A stretch of DNA of 64,000 nt, from the NCBI GenBank assembly GCA_000442125.1, contig KE546979.1, positions 992,001-1,056,000 on the forward strand. Reading direction: 5' to 3'. This DNA is from Opeltia flavorubescens (taxonomy: Eukaryota; Ascomycota; Lecanoromycetes; Teloschistales; Teloschistaceae). The position numbers and the translations under genes were made by a program. The notes below the pieces were generated by a model. It had not been told where the DNA came from. It saw nothing but the letters and a program-made list of their open reading frames with translations, and did no database searches. This document shows, piece after piece, positions 51,261 to 61,706 of the stretch (within the stretch, counting starts at the first letter, position 1; each line of letters begins with the position of its first letter).

Positions 51261-51830
51261 NNNNNNNNNNNNNNNNNNNNNNNNNNNNNNNNNNNNNNNN
51301 NNNNNNNNNNNNNNNNNNNNNNNNNNNNNNNNNNNNNNNNNNNNNNNNNNNNNNNNNNNNNNNNNNNNNNNNNNNNNNNNNNNNNNNNNNNNNNNNNNNN
51401 NNNNNNNNNNNNNNNNNNNNNNNNNNNNNNNNNNNNNNNNNNNNNNNNNNNNNNNNNNNNNNNNNNNNNNNNNNNNNNNNNNNNNNNNNNNNNNNNNNNN
51501 NNNNNNNNNNNNNNNNNNNNNNNNNNNNNNNNNNNNNNNNNNNNNNNNNNNNNNNNNNNNNNNNNNNNNNNNNNNNNNNNNNNNNNNNNNNNNNNNNNNN
51601 NNNNNNNNNNNNNNNNNNNNNNNNNNNNNNNNNNNNNNNNNNNNNNNNNNNNNNNNNNNNNNNNNNNNNNNNNNNNNNNNNNNNNNNNNNNNNNNNNNNN
51701 NNNNNNNNNNNNNNNNNNNNNNNNNNNNNNNNNNNNNNNNNNNNNNNNNNNNNNNNNNNNNNNNNNNNNNNNNNNNNNNNNNNNNNNNNNNNNNNNNNNN
51801 NNNNNNNNNNNNNNNNNNNNNNNNNNNNNN
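51261..51830. other. Assembly gap, 570 unknown bases
   Basis: A run of 570 N. The bordering 15-bp tandem array on the left suggests that repeat collapse caused it, so the true length is unknown. By comparison with copy A, it falls within the gag-to-RT part of Gypsy D. Confidence 0.97.
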
Positions 51831-53289
51831 AATTAATATACTAAAATAAAAATATAAAATTATTTTATTAAAAGAAAATTAAAAATAAATTTATAAATTT
51901 AAATAAATTTATATATATAATATTAATATTTATAATAGAATAAATTATAATAAAATTTTTAATAAATTATTTAAATAAAATTAGAGAATATAATTTATTA
52001 TAATTATTTTATTTTTATTTTTTTATTTTATAATAATAAAAAAAACTAATAAAAATTATATAAATAATATTTTTATTAAATTTCGAATATTTAATAAAAT
52101 TATAATATTAAATATCTATTTAAATTTATTATAAATAAAAATTTTAATATAAATTTATTATATTAAAATTCTTTTTATAATAAATTTTATAGATTTTTTT
52201 TATTAATAATAAACTAATTTATAATATTACTATTATTTAATAATAATTTTATATTAATAATAAAAAAAATCAAAAATAATAATAATAATAGATTATAATA
52301 ACTTTCTAATTGATATATAATAAATAATAAATAAAATATTATATTTATTTTATTTTTTCAATAAAATTTATATTAATAATATTATAAATTTTTTTTAATA
52401 AAAAAATATATAGAATATTTTAACTAAATTTTTAATATATTAAATATTATAAATAATTATTAAATATTTATAAAATTATATATAAGCTATATATTTATAT
52501 AATAATTTGATTTAAAAATTATAATTTTTAAATTTATTATAATAAAAAAAATAAATTAAAAATAATTTTAAAATTTCTTTTTTTATATATATTTTAATAA
52601 TTCAAATTTTATTTTAATTTAATAAACTATTTTTAATAATATATTAATATTTATATAATTATTGTAAATTTTTTTTAAAAATATAAAATTTATATAAATC
52701 GCGATATTATTTTTAAAAATAATATTAATAAAAAATTTATTATTTAAAATTTATTAATAATATTTATATTTAAAATATTTTATATATTTTATTATTTATA
52801 AAAATATTTTTTATTACTATAAATTCGAATCTATTTTAATAAAAATTTAAAGGTATATATAAACCTAAATATTAATAAAATATTTAACTTTATAATTTAT
52901 ATCTATTATTATTTAAATAAATATATTTATAAAATAAATAAAAAATTTAAGTTAAATTTTTAATAATCAATTTTTTTTATTAATTATTTAATATTAAATA
53001 TTAAAATATATTATTAATTTATAAAATTAAAAATAATAAATATTATTTAAATAATTTAAAAAATTTATTATATAATAAAATTTATTAAATATATTATTAC
53101 TATTAATATAGATTATTTTATTACAATTAATATTTTTTACTAGATTAATTTAAATATAATATCGATTAAAAAATTTAATTTTTATTGAATATAAAATTTT
53201 TAATATTTTTAATAATTCAAATTTAATATTTATTATAAATTCGAGATATAAATAATTTTTAATATATTTATAAAATATAAAAAAAAAAT

Positions 53290-55800
53290 ATATAAATATA
53301 ATAATAAATATATTTTTTAATATTAAATTAATTACAAAATTTTTTTTAATAATAATTAAAATTATTTTATTTATTATAATAATAAATTTTTTAAAAATTT
53401 ATATATATTAAAAAAATCGCGACGATATATAGTAGTTTATATTATTTTATATTTTTTTTTAAAATTTAATAAAATTGTTTAATATTTAAAATTTTAGTTA
53501 ATTTTTAATTTATAAATCTAAATATAATATATATATTCGATAATTTTTTTTTAAATAAAAAGATAATTATATAATAATAAATAAACAATTAAATAAAACT
53601 ATTAATTTTTATACAATAATAATAATAATCGCGTTTAAGTATTTATATATAAAAAAATAAAAGAAAATTATATATATAAAGTTAATAAATAGTTTTTTTA
53701 AAATTAATAATAAAATAATAATAATTAAAAAAAAATTTATAAAAAAATCCAAAAATAATAATAAATTATAATATAAATATTAGAAATTTAAATTAAAGAA
53801 AAAATTTATTTGAAAAAAAAAATCGTTTATTATATATATAGATATAAAAAAAAAAATTATATTATTTAATATTAAATTTATAATATTAATAATATAACTT
53901 TATTTATTTAAAATATAATAATTATTTTTTATTATAATTATTATAGATTTATATATTTATTAAATAAAATTATTAAATAAAATTATTTTTTATTATATTT
54001 ATTTTAATATAAATATTTTATAAATATTAAAATAAATTAAAAATATAATTTAATATTATAATTAATATAAATTTTAATATTTAAAAATTTATAATATATA
54101 GAATAAAATTATTAATATATTTTATATATAATAATCAAAAGTTTTATATATAAATATATATTAATATTATAATTTTTTAAATAATTAATATAATTAATAT
54201 TTATTTAAATATATATATTTTATATAGAAAATTTATTTATTTATTATATATATTTTATTTAATTATATAATAATAATAATATTATTATAAAAAAAATAAT
54301 TGTTATAATTAATAATATTTAGCCTATTATTATATTATAAAATTATTTGATAATTTCGATTTAAAAATTACATCGCTATATTATATTAATAAAAATAAAA
54401 ATTTATATAATTAAAAAAATTCCTTTTAAAATTTATAGATTTTTAAATATTAATTTATAAATATTTTCAAAAAATAATTTTATATAAATAATAATAAAGT
54501 TTTAAACTATTAATTAAATTTTTTTCTGAAAATTTTATTATTTAATTTATTTTATAAAGAAATTATATTAATATTTTTTATAATATTTTTTATATAAATA
54601 ATTAAAGTTATTTATTTATTTATTATTTTTATTTTAAAATTTATAATTTGATTAATATATTAAAAATTAAATATTAAATTTATTAAATTTATTTTTTTAA
54701 TAATTTTAATAATTAATTTTTTAAAAATTTTTTCTAATTATATAAATTTTAAAATATTATAATATTTTATTCTATTATTTATAAATATATTAATAAATTT
54801 AAAAATTGATTTTTGTATTTAATAATAGATTAAAGTTATTTATAGAATTTAATTTAATTTAAAATAATTTTATTTTTTTTTAAATTTTAAAACTATTATA
54901 TTAAAAGATTATTTAGTATAAATAATATAATAAACTATTATAATATATATATAAATCAATTCTAATAATATATAATTTTAATTACTTCGAATAAAAACTA
55001 TTTATATAGCTAAAGTTTTTATTTTTTAGAAATAATTAAATAAGTTTTTTATATATATAATTTTTATATAAATTAAATTTTTATTTTATTTATTAAATAT
55101 AAATTTTATAAAAATTTAAATAATATATCTATCAATAATATTTATTTATATTAATTTATAAAATTGATTTTAAATAAATTATTTAATAAAAAGATTAGTT
55201 TAATATTTTTTAATTTTATAATAATTAAAAATTTAGTATTATAAATAAAATAATAAAAATTAAAATATTAATATTTATATATAATTTCTAAAATAATATT
55301 AAAATTTATTAATAAATTATTTAAATTTTTTTAAAATAATAAATATATTTAATAATTTATTTTTATTATAATTTAAATTTTTTACTTTTTATTATATTTA
55401 TATATTTTAAAAAATATTTAAAAAAAAATTATTATAATAATTACTAATATTAGAATTAAATAATAAGAATAAATTAATAATATTTTATATTTATTTTTTA
55501 ATTTTATAATAATAAATATTAAAATCTAAAATTAATTTTATTAATAAAATTATATTTTTTTATTATAATTTTATATTATTTTTAATATATTCTATTATAT
55601 TTTTATTATAAAAAATTATTTTATTAATTATATTAGAAAATTTGTTTTTTAAACTTATATATAAAATTTTTAAATAAATATATATATTTTAAAAACTAGT
55701 AATTATATTATTATTATTAGTTTAATATTTTTTATAATTATAAACTTTTTTTTATAAATACTTTTAAAAATAATTTAAATCTTTAAATATAAAAAAAAAA
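53290..55800. other. Foreign or unalignable DNA inside Gypsy D, including Y3
   Basis: Between the recognisable RNase H part (to about 53280) and integrase tail (from about 55800) of D, most of the sequence does not align by eye with copy A; weak similarity may persist to about 53700. It contains repeat Y3 at 54331-54462. The simplest reading is an insertion carrying Y into D, with loss or extreme decay of the integrase core. Confidence 0.5.
54331..54462. repeat. Dispersed repeat Y3
   Basis: Third copy of Y: AATTTCGATTTAAAAATTAC, ATCGCTATATTATATT, an A-rich tract, ATTTATATAATTAAAAAAAT, then ATTTATAGATTTTTAAATAT. Same orientation as Y1 and Y2. It lies inside Gypsy D and so arrived after D, unless D itself is chimeric. 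Confidence 0.6.
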
Positions 55801-56787
55801 CTAAAATTATAATATATTAAATATAATTTAATTAATATAAAAATATAATAAATATAAAAAATTTAATCTATATTAAATATATTTAAAAATATTAAATTTT
55901 AATTTTATTCTATTTATTAGACTTTAAATAAATTATTTAATTAAAAAATAATTTTAAATTTAAAAACTTTATTAAAATATTTATTAAAAAATTAATTATT
56001 TTTTTAAAATTATAATATAAACAATTTATTATTATAGTTTAATTATTTTTAAAATTAATAAATTTTTAATAAAATTATTAATGAAATATATTATAATATT
56101 AATAAATTTAAAAAAATATTAATTTATATAAATTAATATTAAAAATATTATTATTATTATAATAATTAAAATAAAAAAAAATTTATAATATATATTATTA
56201 GCTTCTTTTTTTTAAATTAGCGATTTAATAAAATTATATTTTTATTTTAATTATAATATATTAAAATTTATTATTAAAAAATTTAAGTTATAATTAAATA
56301 GTTTTTCTAAAGTTATTAAATATAATAAATCTCTTTTTTGATTATATAATTTATTTTTTACTATTAATTTTAATATTTTAATATTTTTAATAAATTTAAA
56401 ATTTATTATTAATTTTAATAATTATTTTTTTAATTTTATTTTATATTTTTATTTTTATTTATTAAAAAAATTAAATATAAATTTAAAATATATTAAACTA
56501 TTTATAAATATTATTATTATAATAATACAAATTTATTTATTTAATATTTAATTTATTAAAATAATTATAAATTTAATAATATTTATTTAATATTAAAATA
56601 TTATTTTAATATTATTTAATTATTAATAAAAAAATTTAAATATTATTTTAATTTAAAATATATTTTAAATAATAATAAAATAATTATTAATATTAATATT
56701 ATTATTAAATAATAAAAATAAATTAAAAAGTTTTTTATTAATAGTAAAAAATATTATTAAAAAATAATAATTTTATTAATTAATAGT

Positions 56788-56940
56788 ATTTAATATAAAT
56801 ATATTATATAAAAAAATTTAATAAAATAAATAAAATAAAATATCTATTATAATTTAAAAAAATATTTTAATCTAAATTTATATATTTAAATTTAATATTT
56901 TTTATAATATATACTATTTTTTTATATTTATTATATAATA
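56788..56940 (+). repeat. 3' LTR of Gypsy D
   Basis: About 153 bp still align with the family LTR, shorter than the 205 bp of the other LTRs. It ends TATATAATA directly before the GTTAG target copy. Confidence 0.6.
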
Positions 56941-57210
56941 GTTAGTTTTTTTTTAAAAATTATTTCGAGCTAATTTATATCTACTCTTTTTATACTAGAT
57001 TTAGTAAAAAAAAAGTCTAGTTTATATAAAAAATTAATTTTTACTCGTTTATTTATTAGTAATAAAATATTTTTAGTAAATAAAAAATACTAAAATTCAG
57101 TTAGATTTTGCAGTTAATATAACTTCTTTAGTTTTTTATATAGTAATATATAAAATAGTTTATTTTAAAGTATTAAATAAATATATATAAATATTATAAA
57201 AGTTTTCAAA

Positions 57211-57382
57211 TATAACGAATAAAAAATATACAATATATAAAATCTGGTAATAAATAAGTTAATTGTTAAATCTCTATAAAATCGCTATAAAATATATAAA
57301 AATGCTAAGACGCGCTAGGCCTAATCCGGTAATAATACCTCGGTATATATTTTCCACGGTACTCTATAGCAGAACCGTAATA
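57211..57382 (+). repeat. Solo terminal repeat of element Z in X2
   Basis: 172 bp from TATAACGAAT to CCGTAATA, in plus orientation, with no interior or partner nearby. Its GACGCGCTAGGCCTAATCCG and CCACGGTACTCTATAGCAG stretches group it with the 45-kb copy rather than the 25-kb copy. The flanks TCAAA and GAAAA match at only three of five bases, so the target duplication is unclear. A solo repeat is the usual result of recombination between two LTRs, which supports the LTR reading of Z. Confidence 0.75.
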
Positions 57383-57451
57383 GAAAATTTGAATAAAAAT
57401 TAATAGCGTTATTAACTATAGAAGATTTACGCTAGCGATTTTTATTACGCG

Positions 57452-57559
57452 CTCGCTAAAACAGCTTATAGGGCTGAAATAGCTGGTAGGGCTGAAAAGC
57501 TTTATAGGGCTGAAAAATCTAATAGAGCTAAAAAGTCTAATAAAATTAAAAAAATTTTT
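57452..57559 (+). repeat. 18-bp minisatellite in element X2
   Basis: Units start at 57452, 57470, 57488, 57506, 57524 and 57542 with exact 18-base spacing; the best read AGGGCTGAAA plus eight variable bases. In the frame starting at GGG (57471) the units give Gly-Leu-Lys-Ser/Asn-Leu/Phe-Ile-like hexapeptides. The length is a multiple of three and the frame is preserved, so it may once have been coding. Confidence 0.8.
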
Positions 57560-57860
57560 TTTTAAAAAATCAAAAAATTTTAAAAAAATAATTTAAAAAA
57601 GAATAATTAATTTATTAATTTTTTTAATTATTAATTATTTTATTTTATTATTTAATAGAAATTATTAAATTAAAAAAGAAATTAATTTATTTAAAATATT
57701 ATATAAATTAATTATTTCGGATTTTTTAATTTTTAAAATTTTTAGTTTTTTAAATTATTAATATAATTATTATAAAAAATAAATATAAATTTTTAATAAA
57801 TTTTTTTAAAAAAATTTCGGATTTTTTTATAAAATAATATTTAAATATAGTTTTTTTTTA

Positions 57861-60800
57861 TTAAATAATTATAAATAATTTAAAATAAATTTAAATTAAT
57901 TAAAAAATTTATAAATAATAAAAAAAATTAAAAATAATTAAAAAAAATTTATTAAATAACTTTTAATTTATATTAATTTAAATCTATTTTTAATAAATAA
58001 TATTATTTATTTATAATTATAAAAGTTTTTAAAAAAAAATTTAAATAAATATAATATTTTATATTTATTTTATATTTATTAAATAATTTTAAAATAATTT
58101 TATTAATATAAATTTTTTTTAATATATTTTTAAAATAAATAATTAAATATATAAATAATAATTTTAAAATATATTTATATTTATAAAACTTTTAATTTTT
58201 ATTTTATAATTAAAATAAAATTATAAATATTTTAATATTTATTAATTAAATATTAATTAAATATTTTCTATTATTTTTTTTATAATTATTATAATAATTT
58301 TTATATTAATTTTAATAAAATAAAAATTTAATATTAATAAATAATAGTTCTTTTTTAAATTTTATAAAAAATATTAATTAATAATACTATTTAATAAAAA
58401 AATAATATTATATTTATTAATTTTAATAATTTATCTTATATATATATATAAATTATAATTTTATTATTTTATTTTATTAATTAGAATTTTTATATAAATA
58501 TAATTTTTTTTTTAAATTTATTATTTATTGTATATTTATTATTAGAAAATTTAATATTTAATAAAATTTATTTTAATAAATTTAATATTTTTTTATTTTA
58601 TTGTTTAAAGTTTTTTTTCTAGAGATTTTTTAATAAAATAATATTTAATTTTTTAATTAATTATATATATATAAACTTTAGTAATTATTATTTTATAAAT
58701 TTTATAGTTTTAATAATTATTTATTTAATTTTATTGTATTTTTAATTAATTTTTTAATAAAAGTTATTAGTAATTATTTAGAATAATAAATTAGTTAATT
58801 TTTTTAATTAATTTATTTTTAATTAATAAATTTTAAAAATTTATAAAAATATTTTTAAATTAATATATAATAAAAAAAAATTTTAATTCTAAATTTTAAT
58901 AATTTAAATAGTTTTATTAATATTTAAATATATTATAATATAAATATATATTTTTTTCTATTTATAAATATTATTTTATTTTATTTTATTATTAATTTTT
59001 ATTTTATAAAAAAAAATTATTATAATATATTAAATAAATTATATTTTTTTTATTTATTTTATTAAAATATTTTTATATTAATTATTATAATTTTATCTAG
59101 AACTAATATAAATAAATATATATTAATATTTTAAAATTTAATATTTATTTAAATATATTAAAATAATATTATTTTAAAAATTTTATTTTAATAATAATAA
59201 TATTAAAATATTATATAAAACTTTTTTTTTTAATATATTATTAATAATTTTAATTTTATAATATAATAAATAATAAATTAAAAAGAAATTTAAAAATAAA
59301 TTTATATAATTTTTTTTTTATAAATTAAAAATTTTATTAATTATTAATAAATATATATTTTTATATATAATTACTATATATCTTTTTATTATAAATAAAT
59401 ATTAGTTAATATTATATAAATTAAAATAATTTACTATTTTTTTATTAATATCTATTTAAAATAAATTAATAATATATATTTTTTATTATAATTTAAAAAT
59501 AATTAATACAATTATTAAATATATTAATATAAATATTTTTTTTTAATTTAATATTTTTTTTAAAATTAAATTAAATAAATATATATAAAAAAATATTTAA
59601 TTATTTATAAATATTTTATTAATATTATTATAGATAATAATAGTTATTATTACTATTTTATTATATAATACTAGTTAGTATAAATAATCGATTAAATAGT
59701 TTATTATAAAATAGATTTTTAATATAATATATATACTATATTTATTTATTATATTAATATAATAGTAGTTAATTATTAATATTATTTAATTATTAATCGA
59801 TTTATAATTTTTTATTTTTTTTTATTAAAAATTTAATATTTTTTAATAAATTATATAAAACTATTTATTATTTAGTATTAATTATTATTATATTATTTTA
59901 TATTATTTTAATATAATTAATTCTATTAAAATTAAATAATTATTTTATTTTAGTTATATTTTAAATAATTAAGTTCCTTTTAATTATAAATAAAATATAT
60001 ATTTATAATATATTTACTATAATTAAATATATTTTTAATTAAAATATTTAATACTATTAATATTTTATAAAATATTATTACTAAAAATTTATTCGTTTAA
60101 TTAATTATATTTAATTAATTATAATAAAAAAATTAAAATTTCTATTTTAATAATTTATAAATACTTCGGCCTTTTAAAAAATAATTATATATTTTATAGT
60201 ATATATTATAAACTTTTACTAATATTTAAAAATAATAAAATATATAAAAAATAAAATTAAATTTATTATAAATACTATTAATATAATTAATATTTTTATA
60301 TAATATTAAATATTTTTAAAAAAATTATAAAATATTTTATAAATTTTAATTATATTATAATTTCTATTAATAAATAAAGTAGTTATATAATAAATAATTT
60401 TAAAAGTATAAGTTTAAATATATTAAAATAATAATAAAAATCAAATATTTTAAATTTATAAAATTTATTAGAATTGAAAAATAGAATAAATAATAATAAT
60501 TATTCTAGTAAATTTAATTCAAAAAAAATAAAATTATTCGATTTTTTTCTAATAGTATAAATTAATAAAGAAAATTAATTTTATAATATTTATTTTTTTA
60601 TTAATTATATTAAAAATACTATTATTATATATAATAATATATTTATAAAAATCAATTTTTTTTTATATTTTCGAAATAAAATAATAAAATAGTATATAAA
60701 AATATTTTTTATTTTAAAAAAATAGATTTATATTTATTAAATAATATTATTAAAAAATAATATAATATTTTTATTATTAAATAAAAAAGATTTATTAAAA

Positions 60801-61150
60801 ATTTATTTATTAAATTAATAGATAAAAAATATATAATAGCTAATAATAAAAATTAGTATAAATCTACTAGTTAAATTTAAATAATTATTTATTATATTAA
60901 AATATTTAAAATTATTAATATTTATTAATAATTTATTTTTATTTATTAAAAAATATTAACGAAACTAAAAGTTTTTATTAAATAATCGATTAATAATATT
61001 ATAATAATATTATTTATTAATATTTTTAAAATTAAAAAAAAAATATATAATTTAATATAATAATATTATAATATTACTAGTTNTATAATTAATTATATTT
61101 TTTTTTTAAAATTAAAATTAAAATTATTAATTAATATTATATTAGTAAAA
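57861..61150. other. Extremely AT-rich DNA, nothing recognised
   Basis: No gene, RNA or assignable element. G and C are very rare from 57870 to 59600. (TA)n near 58438-58450 and many T-tracts are the only low-level structure. One unknown base lies at 61083. Confidence 0.6.
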
Positions 61151-61698
61151 TAAAAAACTGGTTTTTTAATTTCGAGTAAATAACTAGTGGATTTTTTAGC
61201 TCCGGCGGTCTCGGGCTAGATTTTAGCGCTAAAATATATAATAAATTAGTCCGGGGCTAGCCCTAATTTAATTTATTATTAGAAAAAATATAATAATAAA
61301 AAAAAACTAATAAAATTAATAAAAAGTTATTTTTAATTTTTTAAAAATTTTAGCGCTATATACTAGCGCTAAATCCGTTATATCCGAATTTTTGAAAAAA
61401 ATTTTTAACTTTATTATTATTTTATTAAAGTTTTAGCGCTATAAATATTTATATTAAATAAATATAAATAATTTTTCGAACAATTTAGCGAAATTATATA
61501 TATATATTAATTCGGTCTATTATTATAAACGTTAATTAATATAATATATTAATATTATTATTATTTACTATTAATATTTTTATTAAAATATTTTTTTTAT
61601 ATTAATAAGCGCTAGCCGTTTTATAAAAGGCTCGAGGCGCTTATAATACTTTTAGGTTAGTCCCGGCGGCCCTATTAGCAAAAAAGTAACCAGTTAAT
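61151..61698. mobile_element. Element W: small inverted-repeat (MITE-like) element
   Basis: The ends AACTGGTT-TTTT (from 61156) and AAAAAAGTAACCAGTT (to 61696) are inverted. Further inside, TCCGGCGG (61201) opposes CCCGGCGG (near 61664), both followed by AGCGCT blocks. TAGTAAAA occurs on both sides (61143-61150 and 61699-61706), an 8-bp direct repeat as hAT elements make. Inside are four TAGCGCTA palindromes (61224, 61351, 61364, 61434), one AGCGCT (61608), and the palindrome GGGCTAGCCC (61254). About 550 bp and no coding frame, so non-autonomous. GC-rich blocks survive at both ends, while the middle is AT-rich. Confidence 0.6.
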
Positions 61699-61706
61699 AG
61701 TAAAAA

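Larger units (their letters stand above)
48595..56940 (+). mobile_element. Old Ty3/Gypsy element D (broken fossil) with gap and nested DNA
   Basis: A 5' LTR (48595-48799), gag- and pol-like regions and a 3' LTR (about 56788-56940) are colinear with copy A. Outer flanks ATTAA (48590-48594) and GTTAG (56941-56945) are the same 5-mer if two G-to-A transitions are allowed, so this is probably one insertion event. RT and RNase H can be followed over about 51900-53280. The integrase end and chromodomain-like tail run over about 55800-56780. Between them lies mostly foreign DNA including repeat Y3. A 570-base assembly gap interrupts it at 51261-51830. Extremely RIP-mutated and broken throughout; much older than A and B. 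Confidence 0.8.
56941..57860 (+). mobile_element. Element X2, probable hAT-like remnant (right part)
   Basis: 56960-57210 and 57383-57860 match the reverse complement of 29510-28800 in X1, in order, including AAAAAAAAAGTC, ATTTGAATAAAAA plus TAATAGCGTT, the 18-bp minisatellite and a conserved AATTTCGGA. Gypsy D lies immediately left and a solo Z repeat interrupts it at 57211-57382. The similarity fades after about 57860, and the CAGTCGATCG-type end seen in X1 was not found here. No transposase frame was recognised. Confidence 0.6.

Noticed and set aside
48595-56940. Treating the two halves of Gypsy D as separate insertions
   Set aside because: Outer flanks agree as a 5-mer apart from RIP-type changes, and both halves are colinear with copy A. 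One insertion with later nested DNA is simpler.
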